Shown in pieces: positions 11,192-25,388 of a DNA stretch of 64,000 nt (position 1 is its first letter; every line of letters starts with the position of its first letter). The stretch lies in contig NC_081547.1 in NCBI RefSeq assembly GCF_901000735.1, positions 19,034,838-19,098,837 on the forward strand, in the 5' to 3' direction. Origin of the DNA: Corylus avellana. Lineage: Eukaryota > Streptophyta > Magnoliopsida > Fagales > Betulaceae. The translations under genes and the position numbers were made by a program. The notes under the pieces were generated by a model, which saw only the letters and a list, made by a program, of their open reading frames with translations, ran no database searches and was not told where the DNA came from.

Positions 11192-12943
11192 TAATCTAAA
11201 TATATCTCTCATTCTCATTAAATTGACTATTCTTTTATATGTTTGCATATTACATGTTAATGCAATTCGTAAGTAGAATCCAACTGGACATGGCTTTTAA
11301 ACAATGGGTTGGAAGATATTGGATATCCAAGGGAGCACACATGAACATTTATGTTCGACCGACAAAAGATAATATCTAATTGCATATTTGCATGATTAAT
11401 TAATAGTTTTCTAACATCTAACTAAATTGTGTTAAATTATTCTCTTGTTATACATGAAGTGTTGGATGCTATAGAGTATTTAATGCATGTTCTAAAGTAC
11501 ATATGCATTAAAGATACAACAATTACATGTGATGCTTAACTGGTCCAAACACATGACATAATGATGTAGGATAATTTTCAGCCTCTCCAATTCGCTATAT
11601 GATCTATCAATTAGCTTTCAGCAACATCTTTGAAGTGAGACTTTGATCACAAAAAAGCAAAGCAACTACTGCCAGAGCAGCGATGGTGTACCATCGGATC
11701 AACGGTGGGCTGGGTGGTGGGCTGATTCTATATGCAAATCTGAAATGTAAGAAAATCTGATTTTTTATGCAAATCTAAAACATAACCAAATTTGATTTTA
11801 TATGCAAAGCTGCAGATAAGAAAACTCATCATAAGGAAAGCAACCACATCAAGCATGCAAACATAACCCAACTAAACACTAAAAAAAATTTCTACTAAGA
11901 CATTTCATCTAACATTCGGTAGACAAAATTTTTAGCACAATTTCTCAACAAAGTTTCGCACATTAAGCCAATCTTTTTACACACACGAGAGAGAAGATAG
12001 CAACTTTTTCACATATCTATAAAACAAATTCAAACAAAAAATAATAAAATTTTTTTATTCTAGTGATCCTTTTTTTGACAAGTTCATGTGAGTTTAAAAA
12101 TTTCAGCCATAGTTGGAAACAATCAAAATCATCAATACAATAAAGTTTCAAACAAAATCATTTACCGATGAAAGTTTTTCAGCCGGATAAGCAGTGGGCT
12201 GGGAGTGGGCTGGGCGTGGGCTGGTGGGTTGGGCGTTGGCTGGGTTAGGGGCACCGGTGCCGAATTTTTGAAGCTGGATAGGCAGAGATGGATGCCTGGG
12301 GATGGATGACGTGGGTTGTTGCGGCGTGGGCTAGACGTGAAGGATGCCGTGATCTTCTTTTGTTTTGTTTTGATTTTATGATGAGATTGATATTATCAGG
12401 TGTACTCAAAACTATTTTGTATATTGTGAAATGCTAATTTGCCATTCACTGAGAGGTGGACACAAAATGTGGCTTTGTGCACCGACAACACAGAAGATGC
12501 TCTTTTGTTTTTTTTGTTACAACAAATGTGGCAACTTCTTAATGATGGGTACAAAAGCCTTGAGTTGTGCCATAATAACATTTGAAGATCTTCCCTTGGA
12601 GCATTTGACCCTGCATGTCCGACCTAGGTTCGCTCCAGTTACAAGACTCCAATTACTTGTTGTTGGCTCCGACCCAGGATTGCGCCCGTTGCAAAGCTCC
12701 AATTACACGTGGTCACGCACAAATGTTTTCTCTCCTTAACGGAATATTTTGACTCACATGCACGCACTACATTATTCACTTTGTCTTACATGCATGCACT
12801 GCACCCTCACAACGCTCACACCCTTGCCTCTCTCACTTTGTCTTACATGCGTGCACTACACTCATCACGACACTCATACCCCTGCCTTTCTCACTACTCA
12901 ATGCTCACTCTCTCATAGACATTGCACTTTTCCTCTCCCAACA

Positions 12944-13500
12944 ATGGCAGTCACCATTGCAGTGCCACTGCCAGTTTAAAATTTCTCTGAGACCATCTAT
13001 ACCCTCGTCACCAAAGAACCATCCATCGTAGAGTATTGGCTTGCCTAAATCAAGTTGTACCCCCAATTGATAGAAGGACTTTGCGTTCGGTGGCGCCACG
13101 CCTTTGGCATGCAAAGATTGTTTGACGTCGCCACTTTGAAGCTGTGCGTGAGCCTACAGTGTCTTATTTTTCAAGTCAGCCAAGCTGGTGGCTCTGTTCC
13201 CCATCTTCTCTCAAAGTTTTTGAATAACAAGGATTTGAAGAATGTGGGACTACGCATGGAGAAATCTCTCCAAAAACTTAGGGATGATTGTCGTTCACAT
13301 ATGGCCCATGCATTAGATTTTGAGACTCTTGCTGCTAAAAAGTTTGCCATGCCAGAGTTGAGTAAGGCTGGGATGACGAAACTGGTAAATGAACTTATCA
13401 GACAAAAACTTCTAACTCAAAGAAAAATGAGGAGCAGATAGGACAAGGTTGAACTAAGGTAGGATCAAGTAACTCTCGAATGCATTGAGGCTTTTATGTT
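12944..13500 (+). pseudogene. Werner-like exonuclease pseudogene, copy 2
   Basis: Starts with ATG in MAVTIAVPLPV. The frame is kept to the end, broken by nonsense codons at about 12977 and 13046. The longest open part (13055-13441, 128 codons) spans motif I (GLCVRWRHAF), TLKLCVS, CLIFQVSQAGG, FLNNKDLKNVGL and PELSKAGMTKLV, and ends at the TAG that most copies share just before the motif III region. Confidence 0.75.
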
Positions 13501-15248
13501 TTAATTTGAATATATCTCTCATTCTCATTAATTTGACTATTCTTTTTTACATCTGCGTATTGCATGTTAATACAATACGTAGGAAAAATCTACCTAGACA
13601 TGATTTTTAAACAACGTGTTGGAGGATATTGGGTATCAAAGAGAGCACTCATGAGGATTTATGTTTGACTGACAAAAGGTAATATCGAATTGCATATTTG
13701 TATGATTATTTAACAGTTGTCTAACATTTAACTAAAATGTGTTAAATTATTCTCTTGTTACATATGAGTTGCTGGATGTTATGGAGTATTTAATGCATGT
13801 TCTAAAGCACATATGCATTGAAGCTACTACAATTACGTGTGAAGCTCAACTGGTACAAACACATGACATAATGATGCAAGGTAATTTTCAGTCTCTCCAA
13901 TTCGCTATATGATCTATCAATCAGCACTCAGCAACATCTTTGAAGCGAGACTTTGATTACAAAAAAGCAAAGCAACAACAGCCAGAGTAGTGACAGTGCA
14001 CCGTCAAATCAGCGGTGGGCTGGGCGGTGGGTTGATTCTATATGCAAATCTAAAACGTAAGAAAATCTGATTTTTTATGCAAATCTAAAACATAACCAAA
14101 TATGATTTTATATGCATACTTGAAGATAAGAAAACTCATCATAAACAAAGTAACCACATCAAGCATGCAAACATAACCCAACTAAACACTAAAAAAATTC
14201 TTATTAAGATAGTTCATCAAACATTTGGTAGACAAAAATTTTAGTACAATTTCTCAACAACATTTCACACATTAAGGCAATCTTTTTATACACACACACG
14301 AGAGAAGATAGGAACTTTTTTCACATATCCATAACACAAATTCAAACAAAAAACAATAAAAATTTCTTATTCTAGTGATCATTTTTTTTTTGACAAGTTC
14401 ATGTGAGTTTAAAAATTTCAGTCATAGTTGGCAACAATCAAATTCATCAAAACAAAGAAGTTTCAAACAAAATTATCTACCGATGAATTTTTTTTAGCTG
14501 GAGAAGCGATGGGCTGGGCGTAGTGCCAGTGGGCTTGGCGTAGGCTGGGTTAGGGGCAACGATGCCAAATTTTGAAGCCGACTAGGCAGGGAAGGGCGCC
14601 GGGAGATGGGCAGCGTGGGTTGTTGCAGCGTAAGCTGGGCGTGAAGGATGTCATGATCTTCTATTGTTTTGTTTTGATTTTATGATGAGATTGATATTAT
14701 CAAGTATACTCAAGACTATTTTGTATATTGTGAAACGTTGATTAGTCATTAACTGAGAGGTGGTCACAAAAGGTGGCTTTTGTGCACCAACAACACTGAA
14801 GATGCTCTCTTGTATTTTTTATTACAACAAATATGACAACTTCTTAATAGTGGGTATCATAGACTTGAGTTGTGCCAAGATAACATTTGAAACTCTTCTC
14901 TTGGAGCATTTGACCCTGCATATCCGACCCAAGTTCATTCCGGTTGCAAGACTCCAATTACTCATTGTTGGCACCAACACAGGATTGCTTTGGTTGCAAA
15001 GCTCCAATTACACGTGCTCGTGCATAAATGTGTTCTCTCCTTAACGAAATTTTTTGTCTAACATGCATGCACTGCATCCTTCACTTTGCCTTACTTTCAC
15101 GCATTGCACCCTCACGATGCTCACACCCTCGCCTCTCTCACTTTGTCTTACATGCGCACACTACACCCGTCACGACGCTCATACCCTTGCCTCTCTCACT
15201 GCTCTGTACTCACCCTTTCATAGATCATTACACTTTTCATCTCCAACA

Positions 15249-15805
15249 ATGGCTGTCACCATTGAAGTGCCACTACCATTTCAAATTCCTTTGAGACCAT
15301 CTGTAAGCTCTTCACCAAAGAACCATCCAACGTGGAGTATTAGCTTGCCCAAATCAAGTTGTACCCCCAATTGATAGTAGGACTTGGTGTCCGGTGGTGC
15401 CAAGCCTTTGGCAAGCAAAGATTGTTTGATGTCCCCACTTTGCAGCTGTGCGTGAGCCGACAGTGTCTCATTTTTCAAGTCAACCAAACCGGTGGCTTTG
15501 TTCCCCATCTTCTCTCAAAGTCTCTAAATAACAAGGATTTGAAAATTGGGGGACAAGGCAAAGAGAAAAATCTCCAAAAACATAGGGATGATTGCGGTTT
15601 ACACGTGGCCCATGCATTAGATCTTGGGATTCTTGCTGCTAAAATGTTTACCATACCAGAGTTGAGTAAGGCTAGGATAACGGAACTGGTAATGGATCTT
15701 CTCGGACAGAAACTTCCGACTCAAAGATAAATGTGGAGCAGATAGGACAAGGTTAAGTAAAGCTAGGACCAGATAACTTACGGATGCATTGAAGCTTTTA
15801 TGTTT
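15249..15805 (+). pseudogene. Werner-like exonuclease pseudogene, copy 3
   Basis: ATG is present, but one base is lost in the T-run after VPLP, so the N-terminal segment is out of frame. The 123-codon open part at 15359-15730 carries GLGVRWCQAF, TLQLC, CLIFQVNQTGG and ELSKARITELV. It ends in TAA, followed by the shared TAG a few codons later. Confidence 0.75.
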
Positions 15806-17540
15806 TAATCTGAATATATCTCTCATTCTCGTTAAATTGACTATTCTTTTATATGTAGGCGTATTACATGTTAATGGAATTCATAAGTGCAATCCACATG
15901 GACATGGTTTTTAAACGTGTTGGAGGATATTGGGTATCCAATGGGAGCACACATGAGCATTTATGTCCCACCGACAAAAGGTAATATCTAATTGCATATT
16001 TGCATGATTATTTAACAGTTGTCTAACATTTAACTAAAATATGTTAAATTATTCTCCTGTTATACACGAGCTGCGGGATGCAATGGAGTATTTAATGCAT
16101 GTTTTAAAGCACATATGCATTGAAGTAACCACAATTACATCTGATGATCAACTAGTCCAAACACATGACATAATGATGCACGATAATTTTCAGTCACTCC
16201 AATTCGCTATATAATCTATCGATTAGCTTTCAGCAACATCTTTGAAGCGACACTTTGGTCACAAAAAAGCAAAGCATTAACAGCCGGAGTAGTGACGGTG
16301 AACTGTCGGATCAGCAATGGGTTAGGCGGTGAGTTGATTCTGTATGCAAATTTGAAACATAAGAAAATCTGATTTTTTATGCAAATTTAAAACATAACAA
16401 ATTCTGCTTTTATATGCAAAGCGCAGATAAGAAAACTCATCATAAACAAAACAACCACATCAAGCATGCAAACATAACCCAATTAAATACTAAAAACATT
16501 CTTATTAAGACAGTCCTTAAAACATTTGGTGAACAAAATTTTTAGTACAATTTCTAAACAAAGTTTCATACTTTCAACCAATCTTTTTACACACGAGAGA
16601 GAAGATTTCAATTTTTTTCACATATCCATCAAACAAATTTAAACGAAAAACAATAAAAATTTATTATTCTAGTGATCCTTTTTTAATAAGTTCATGTGAG
16701 TTTAAAAATTTCAGCCAAAGTTAGAAACAATCAAAATCATCAATACAAAGAAGTTTCAAACAAAATCATCTACTGATGAAAGTTTTTCAGAAGGAGAAGC
16801 AGCGGGCTGGGAGTGGGCCAGGCATGGGTTGGGCGGGGTGTTAGGGGGTAGGGCGTAGGCTGGGTTGGAGGCACCGGCGCCGCATTTTTGAAGCCGGCTA
16901 GGGAGGGATGGGTGGCGTTGGCTGGGCGCGAAGGATGCCATGATCTTCTATTGTTTTGTTTTGATTATATGATGAGATTGATATTATCAAGTGTACTCAA
17001 AACTATATTGTATATTGTAAAATGCTGATTTGTCATTCACTGAGAGGTGGGCACAAAAGGTGGCTTTTGTGCACCGACAACAAAGAAGATGCCATCGTGT
17101 TTTTTTTTTTTGTTACAACAAATGTGGCAACTTCTTAATGGTGGGTACAAAAGCCTTGAGTTGTAACAAGATAACATTTGAAGCTCTTCCCTTGGAGCAT
17201 TTGACTCGGCATGTCCGACCCAGGTTCATTCCGGCGACAAGACTCCAATTACTTGCTATTGGCTCTGACCCAGGATTGCTCCGATTGTAAAAAGCCAATT
17301 ACACGTGGTCACGCGCAAATGTGGTCTCTACTTAATGGAATATTTTGACTCACATGTACGCACTGCACCATTCACTTTGTCTTACATGCACGCACTGCAC
17401 CTTCACAACGCTTACACCCTCGCCTCTCTCACTTTGTCTTATATGTACGCACTACACCCATCACAACGCTCTTACCCCTGCCTCTCTCACTGCTCAGTGC
17501 TCACTTTCTCATAGATTATTGCACTTTTCATCTCCCAACA

Positions 17541-18100
17541 ATGGCGGTCACCATTGCAGTGCCACTGCTAGTTTAAAATTTCTCTGAGACCATCCGTACC
17601 CTTGTCACCATAGAACTATCCATCGTAGAGTATTGGTTCGCTCAAATCAAGTTGTACCCCCAACTTATAGAAGGACTTGGCGTCCGGTGGCGCCACGCCT
17701 TTGGCAAGCAAAGATTGTTTGACATCACCACTTTAGAGCTGTGTATGAGCCGACAGTGTCTCATTTTCCAAGTCAGCCAAGCCGGTGGCTCTGTTCCCCA
17801 TCTTCTCTCAAAATTTCTAAATAACAAGGATTTGAAGATTGTAGGACTAGGCATTGAGAAATCTCTCCAAAAACTTAAGGACGATTGCAGTTTACACGTG
17901 GCCCATGCATTAGATCTTTGAACTCTTGCTGCTAAAAAGTTTTGCCATGCCAGAGTTGAGTAAGGATGGGATGACAAAATTGGTAAAGGAGCTTCTCGGA
18001 CAGAAACTTCCCACTCAAAGAAAAATGAGGAGCAGATAGGACAAGGTTGAGCTAAGCGAGGATTAGGTAACTCACGAATGCATTGAAGCTTTTATGTTTC
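17541..18100 (+). pseudogene. Werner-like exonuclease pseudogene, copy 4
   Basis: ATG present; one stop follows VPLLV. An open stretch at 17652-17921 (89 codons) covers GLGVRWRHAF to HALDL, where TGA interrupts. An extra T in the run before the GCCATGCC block then shifts the frame. The shared TAG before motif III is present. Confidence 0.75.
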
Positions 18101-19820
18101 AATCTGAATATATCTCTCATTCTTATTAAATTGACTATTTTTTTATACATATGCGTATTACATGTTAATACAATACGTATGGGGAATCTACCTAGACATG
18201 ATTTTTAAACAACATGTTGGAGGATATTGGGTATTCAAGGGAGCACACATGAACATTTATGTCCGACTAACAAAAGGTAATATCTAATCGCATATTTGCT
18301 AGATTATTTAACAGTTGTTTAACATTTAATTAAAATGTGTTAAATTATTCTTGTGTTACACATGAGCTGCGAGATGCAATGGAATATTTAATGCATGTTT
18401 TAAAGCACATATACATTGAAGCAACCACAATTATATGTGATGATCAACTGGTCCAGACACATGACATAATGATGTGGGATAATTTTCAGTCTCTCCAATT
18501 CTCTATATAATCTTTTAATCAGCTTTCAGCAACATCTTTGAAGCGACACTTTGATCACAAAAAGGCAAAGCAACCACAGCCGGAGTAGCGACAGTGTACC
18601 GTTGGATCAGCGATGGGCTAGGTGGTGAGCTGATTTTGTATGCAAATTTGAAATGTAAGAAAATCTGATTTTTTATGAAAATCTAAAAGATAACAAATTC
18701 TGATTTTATATGCAAAGTGCAGATAAGAAAACTCATCATAAACAAAGCAACTACATCAAGGATGCAAACATAACCCAACTAAACACTTAAAAAATTCTTA
18801 CTAAGACAGTTCTTAAAACATTTGGTAGACAAAATTTTTAGTACAATTTCTCTATAAAGTTTCACACTTGAAGCCAATCTTTTTACACACACGAGAGAGA
18901 AGATTGCAATTTTTTCACATATCCATAAAACAAATTTAAACCAAAAACAATAAAAATTTCTTATTCTATTGATCATTTTTTTGACAAGTTCATGTGAGTT
19001 TAAAAATTTCAGCAAAAAACAATCAAAATCATCAATACAAAGAAGTTTCAAACAAAATAATCTACCGATGAAAGTTTTTTAGCAGGAGAAGGGGCGGGTT
19101 GGGATTGGGCTGGACAGGGTGTCGGTGGGTTGGGTGTAGGCTGGGTTGTGGGCACCAGCGCTAGATTTTTGCAGCCAGCTAGGCGGGGATGGGCGGCGTG
19201 GGTTGGGTGTGAAGAGTGCCACGATCTTCTATTGTTTTGTTTTGATTATATGTTGAGATTGATATTATCAAGTGTACTTGAGACAATTTTGTATATTGTG
19301 AAATGCTGATTTGTCATTCACTGAGAGATGGGCACAAAAGGTGGCTTTTGTGCACCAACAACACAGAAGATGCTCTCGTGTTTTTTTTTTTGTTACAACA
19401 AATGTGGCAACTTCTTAATGGTGGGTACAAAAGCCTTGAGTTGTTCCAAGATAACATTTGAAGCTCTTCTCTTGGAGCATTTGACCCTGCATGTTTGACC
19501 CACGTTCGCTCCGGTTGTAAGACTCCGATTACTCATTGTTGGCTCCAACCCCGGATTGCTACAGTTGCAAAGCTCCAATTACACGTGGTCACGCGCAAAT
19601 GTGTTCACTCCTTAGCTGAGTTTTTTGTCTAACATGCACGCACTGCACCCTTCACTTTGCCTTACTTTCATGTACTGCACTCTCACAACGCTCACACCCT
19701 CACCTCTCTCACTTTGTCTTACATGCGCGCACTACACCCGTCACGACACTCTTACCCTCGCCTCTCTCACGGCTCAATACTCCCTCTCTCTTAGGTCATT
19801 ACACTTTTCATCTCCTAACA

Positions 19821-20376
19821 ATGGCTGTCACCATTGCAGTGCCACTGCCATTTTCAAAATTTTCTAAGACCATCCGTATGCTCTTCACCAAAGAACCATC
19901 CAACGTGGAGTATTGGTTCGCCCAAACCAAGTTGTACCCCCAACTAATAGTAGGACTTGACGTCTAGTGGTGCCAAGTCTTTGGCAAGCAAAGATTGTTT
20001 GAAGTCGCCACTTTGCAGCTCTGCGTGAGCCGACAATGTCTCATTTTTCAAGTCAGCCAAGCTAGTGGCTTTGTTCCTCATCTTCTCTCAAACTCTCTAA
20101 ATAACAAGGATTTGAAGATTGAGGGACTAAGCAAGGAGAAAAATCTCCAAAAACTTAGGGATGATTGCGGTTTACACGTGGCCCATGCATTAGATCTTGG
20201 GACTTTTGTTGATAAAATGTTTTCCATGCCAGAGTTGAGTAAGGATGGGATGACGGAATTGGTAATGAAGCTTCTCGTATAGAAACTTCCGACTCAAAGA
20301 AAAATGAGGAGCAGATAGGATAAGCTTGAGCTAAGCTAGGGCCTGATAACTCACGGATGCATTGAAGCTTTTATAT
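19821..20376 (+). pseudogene. Werner-like exonuclease pseudogene, copy 5
   Basis: ATG present. This is the only copy that still reads Asp at the motif I position: GLDV, followed by TAG where the family has Glu, then Trp. The downstream part (19995-20282) is open through CLIFQVSQASG, FVPHLLSNSLNNKDLKIE and ELSKDGMTELVMKLL. Confidence 0.75.
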
Positions 20377-21460
20377 TTTAATCTGAATATATCTCCCATT
20401 CTCGTTAAATTGACTATTCTTTTATATGTATGTGTATTACATGTTAATGCAATTCATAAGTACAATCCACATGGACATGGTTTTTAAACAACGTGTTGGA
20501 GGATATTGGGTATCCAAGGGAGCATACATGAGCATTTATGTCTGACCGACAAAATGTAATATCTAATTGCATATTTGCATGATTATTTAACAGTTGTTTA
20601 ACATTTAATTAAAATGTGTTAAACTATTCTCTTATTATACATGAGTTGCGGGATGCAATGGAGTATTTAATGCATGTTTTAAAGCACATATGCATTGAAG
20701 CAACCACAATTATATGTGATGATCTGTGGTGGGTTGGGCGGTAGGCTGATTCTTTATGCAACTTTGAAACGTAAGAAAATCTAATTTTTTATGTAAATCT
20801 AAAACACAACCAAATATGATTTTATATGCAAAACTAAAGATAAGGAAACTTATCATAAACAAAGCAACAACATCAAGCTTGCAAACATAACCCATTTAAA
20901 CACTAAAAAAATTCTTATTCAGACATTTTATCAAACATTTGGTAGACAAAATTTTTAGCACAATTTCTCAACTAAATTTCACACATTAAGCCAATCTTTT
21001 TACACACACAAGAGAGAGAAGATAGCACCTTTTTTACATATCCATAACACAAATTCAAACAAAAAACAATAAAAAATTCTTATTCTAATGATCCTTTTTT
21101 TGGCAAGTTCATGTAAGTTTAAAAATTTCAGCTATGGTTGGAAACAATCAAATTCATCAAAACAAAAAAGTTTCAGACAAAGTCATCTACCGATGGAAGT
21201 TTTTTAGCTGGAGAAACAATGGGCTGGGAGTGGGCTGGGCATGGTGCCAGTGGGCTGGGCGTAGGTTGGGTTGGGGGCACCACCGCCGAATTTTGAAGCT
21301 GGCTACGCAGGGATGGGCGCTAGGGGATGGGCGGCGTGGGTTGTTGTGGCATGGGCTGGGCGTGAAGGATGTTGTGATCTTCTATTGTTTTGTTTTGATT
21401 TTATGATGTGATTGATATTATCATGTGTACTCAAGACTATTTCTTATATTGTGAAATGCT

Positions 21461-21744
21461 GGCCTTGTTTGGTAAACAACAATGGCTTTACAATGCACTG
21501 TTCATGATTGGTGAGGAAAAAAATGAGTGTAATAATTAGTATAGAAAAATGAAAAAGTTGTTTTGAAAAGTTAGAAAATTTTGTTTTGTAGTGATTTTTT
21601 TTTTTAAATAGTAGTAAAAAATAAATGATGTGATATAGAAGGTAAATGATGTGATATAAAAAGTGAGAATGTTTTGATGTTGATTTTTTTAAAAAATGAG
21701 ATGAATAATATGGGGGAATATGATGTTGTTTAACAAACAACACC
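21461..21744 (+). mobile_element. 284-bp MITE with imperfect GGCCTTGTTTGG-type ends
   Basis: It interrupts a tandem unit between gaaatgct and gttgatttgtc, which are adjacent in the sister units. The left end GGCCTTGTTTGGTAAACAAC and the reverse complement of the right end (GGTGTTGTTTGTTAAACAAC) match at most positions. The flanking duplication is only 3-4 bases (CTG/TTG or GCTG/GTTG), so the superfamily is uncertain; short TSDs fit PIF/Harbinger. A relative in the opposite orientation lies at 46190-46443. Confidence 0.7.
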
Positions 21745-22257
21745 GTTGATTTGTCATTCGTTCAAAGGTGGTCACAAAAGGTGGCTTTTGTGCACCAACA
21801 ACACTAATGATGTTCTCGTGTTTTTTTTGTTACAACAAATGTGGCAACTTCTTAATGTTGGGTATAAAAGCCTTAACTTGTGCTAAGATAACATTTGAAG
21901 CTTTTCCCTTCGAGCATTTGACCCTGCATGTCTGACCCAGGTTCGCTCCGGTTGCAAGACTCCAATCACTCTATGTTGGCTCTGACCCAGGATTGCTCCC
22001 ATTGCAAAGTTCCAATTACACGTGGTCACGCATAAATGTTTTCTCTCCTTAACGGAATATTTTGACTCACGTGAACGCACTGTACCATTCACTTTGTTTT
22101 ACTTGCACGCACTGCACCCTCACAATGCTCACACCCTCGCCTCTCTCACTTTGTCTTACATGCACAGACTACACCCATCACAACGCTCATACCCTCGCCT
22201 CTCTCACTACTCAGTGCTCACTCTCTCATAGATCATTACACTTTTCATCTCCCAACA

Positions 22258-22815
22258 ATAGTTGTCACCATTCTACTGCCACTGCCATTTTCAAATTCCT
22301 CTGAGACCATCCGTACCCTATTCACCAAAGAATCATCCATCATGGATTATTGGCTCGCCCAAATAAAATTGTACCCCCAACTGATAGTAGGACTTGGCGT
22401 TCGGTGGCACCACGCCTTTGGCAAACAAAGATTGTTTGACGTCGCCACTTTGCATCTGTGTGTAAGCCGACAATGTCTTATTTTTCAAGTCGTCCAAGCC
22501 AGTGGCTCTATTCCACATCTTCTCCCAAAGTTTCTGAATAAAAAGGATTTGAAGATTGTGGGACTAGGTTTGGAGAAACCTCTACAAAAACTTATGGATG
22601 ATTATGGTTTACACGTAGCCCATGCATTAGATCTTGGGACTCTTGCTGCTAGAAAATTTTTCATACTAGAGTTGAGTAAGGCTGGGATTACAAAACTGGT
22701 AATGAAGCTTCTCAGACATAAACTTCCAACACAAAGAAAAATGAGGAGCAGATAGGACAAGGTTGAGCTAAGCTAGGATTAGGTAATTCATGGATGCATT
22801 GAAGCTTTTATGTTT
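22258..22815 (+). pseudogene. Werner-like exonuclease pseudogene, copy 6 (most intact)
   Basis: From the start position (ATA in place of ATG) to the shared stop at 22753-22755 there are 165 open codons with no stop or frameshift. An internal ATG at 22342 leaves 137 codons beginning MDYWLAQIKLYPQLIVGLG. The product would end before motif III, and the motif I acidic residues are Gly and Arg (GLGVRWHHAF), so no nuclease activity is expected. Downstream of the stop, homology to the family continues to about 22815. Confidence 0.75.
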
Positions 22816-24301
22816 TATTCTGAGTATATCTCCCATTCTCATTAAATTGACTATTCTTTTATACATATGTGTATTACATGTTAATGCAATACGTAAGTGG
22901 AATCCACCTGGACATGGTTGTGAAACAACGTGATGCAGGATATTGGGTATCCAAATTAGTACACATGAGCATTTATGTCCGACCGACAAAAGGTAATATC
23001 TAATTGCATATTTACATGATTATTTACCAGTTGTTTAACATTTAACTAAAATGTATTAAATTATTCTCTTGCTACACATGAGCTGCTGGATGCTATGGAG
23101 TATTTAATGCATGTTCTAAAGCACATATGCATTAAAGTTACCACAATTATATATGATGCTCAACTGGTCGAAACACATGACATAATGATGCAGGATAATT
23201 TTGTCTCTCCAACTAGTCATAAAATAAGCAACCACATCAAGCATACAAATATAACCCAACAAAACACTAAAAAAATTCTTACTAAGACATTTCGTCAAAC
23301 ATTTGATAGACAAAATTTTTAGCACATTTTCTCAACAAAGTTTCACACATTAAGCCAATCTTTTTACACACACGAGAGAGAAGATAACAACTTTTTTACA
23401 TATACATGACACAAATTCAAACAAAAAACAATAAAAAATTTCTTATTCTGGTGATCCTTTTTTTGACAAGTTCATGTGAGTTCAAAAATTTCTACCATAG
23501 TTGAAAACATTTAAAATCATCAAAACACATAAGTTTCAAACAAAATCATTTACCGATAGTAATTTTTCAGTCAGAGAAGCGGTGGGATGGGAGTGGCCTG
23601 GGCGGGGTGCCGGTGGACTGCACGTAGGCTGGGATGGGGGCACCGGCACCGAATTTTTTAAGCCGGCTAGGTAGGGATGGGCGCTAGGGGATGGGTGGCA
23701 TGGGTTGTTGCGGCGTTGCCTGGGCGTGAAGGATGTCGTGATCTTCTATTGCTTTGTTTTGATTTTATGATGAGATTGATATTATCAGGTGTACTCAAGA
23801 CTATTTTGTATATTGTGCAATGCTAATTTGTCATTCATTTAGAGGTGGGCACAAAAGCTGGCTTTTGTGCACTGACAACATAGAAGATGCTCTTGTATTT
23901 TTTTTGTTACAACAAATGTGGCAACTTCTTAATGGTAGGTATAAAAGCCTTGAGTTGTGCCAAGATAACATTTAAAGCTCTTCCCTTGGAGCATTTGACC
24001 CTACGTGTCTGACCCAGGTTTGCTCCGGTTGCAAGGCTCCAATTACTCGTTGCTGGCTCCGAGCTAGGATTGCTCTGGTTGCAAAGCTCCAATTACACGT
24101 GATGGTGCGTAAATGTGTTCTCTCCTTAACAAAATATTTTGTCTTACATGCACGCTCTACACCCTCAACACGTCACACCCTTGCCTCTCTCACTTTGTCT
24201 TACATACATGCATTACACCCATCACGAAGCTCATACCCTCTCCTCTCTCACTGCGTAGTTGTCACTCCATCATAGATTATTCTACTTTTCATCTGTCAAC
24301 A

Positions 24302-24674
24302 ATGGCGGTCACCATTACAATGCCACTGCCATTTTCAAATTCCCCTGAGACCATTCATACCCTCGTCATCAAGGAACCATTCATCGTGGAGTATTGGCTC
24401 GGCCAAATCAAGTTGTACTCCTGACAGATAGTAGGACTTAACGTCTAGTGGCACCACACCTTTGGCAAGTAGAGGTTGTTTGATGTCGCTATTTTGCAGT
24501 TGTACGTGGGCCGACAGTATCTCATTTTTCATACCAACCAAGCAGGTGGCTCTGTTACCCATCTTCTCTCAAAGTTTTTGAATAACAAGGATTTGAATAT
24601 TGTGGGACTAGGCATGTAGAAATCTCTCCAAAAACTTAGGGATGATTGCGGTTTACACGTGGCCCATGCATTAT
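24302..24674 (+). pseudogene. Werner-like exonuclease pseudogene, copy 7 (truncated)
   Basis: ATG present, TGA at about 24422, and motif I reads GLNV-stop-W. Homology breaks at 24674, right after the VAHAL codons. The sequence jumps to arm sequence (cagcaacatctttgaagcg), then jumps again near 24743 to the block that normally lies about 700 bp further on. Two deletion joints have therefore removed the rest of the gene, the mudrA scrap and the G-rich block. Confidence 0.75.
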
Positions 24675-25388
24675 ATAATAAAAAAGTAACATCAATTAGC
24701 TTTCAGCAACATCTTTGAAGCGAGACTTTGATCATAAAAAAGGATGTCGTAATCTTCTATTGTTTTGTTTTGATTTTATGATGAGATTGATATTATCATG
24801 TGTACTTAAGACTATTTTGTATATTGTGAAATGCTAATTTGTCATTCAGTGAGAAGTGGTCACAAAAAGTGGCTTTTGTGCACCGACAACACAGAAGATG
24901 CTGTCGTATTTTTTTTGTTACAACAAATGTGGCAACTTCTTAATGGTGGGTATAAAAGCCTTGAGTTGTGTCAAAATAACATTTAAAGCTCTTCCCTTGG
25001 AGCATTTGACCTTGCATGTCCAACCTAGGTTCTCTCTGGTTGCAAGGCTCCAATTACTCGTTGCTGGCTCCGACCTGGGATTGCTCTGGTTGCAAAGCTC
25101 CAATTACACGTGGTGGCACGCAAAGGTATTCTTTCCTTAGCGGAATATTTTGTCTTACATGCACACATTGCACCCTTTACATTGTCTTACATTCACACAC
25201 TGCACCCTCATGACGCTAACACCCTCGTTTCTCTCACTTTGTCTTACATGCACGCACTACATCCCTCATGACGCTCATACTCTCGCCTTTCTCACTGCTC
25301 AGTGCTCACCCTCTCATAGATCATTGCACTTTTCATCTCATTGCTTACTCTTAGACTCATTGTTCATTACATTTTTCATCTCTTAACA

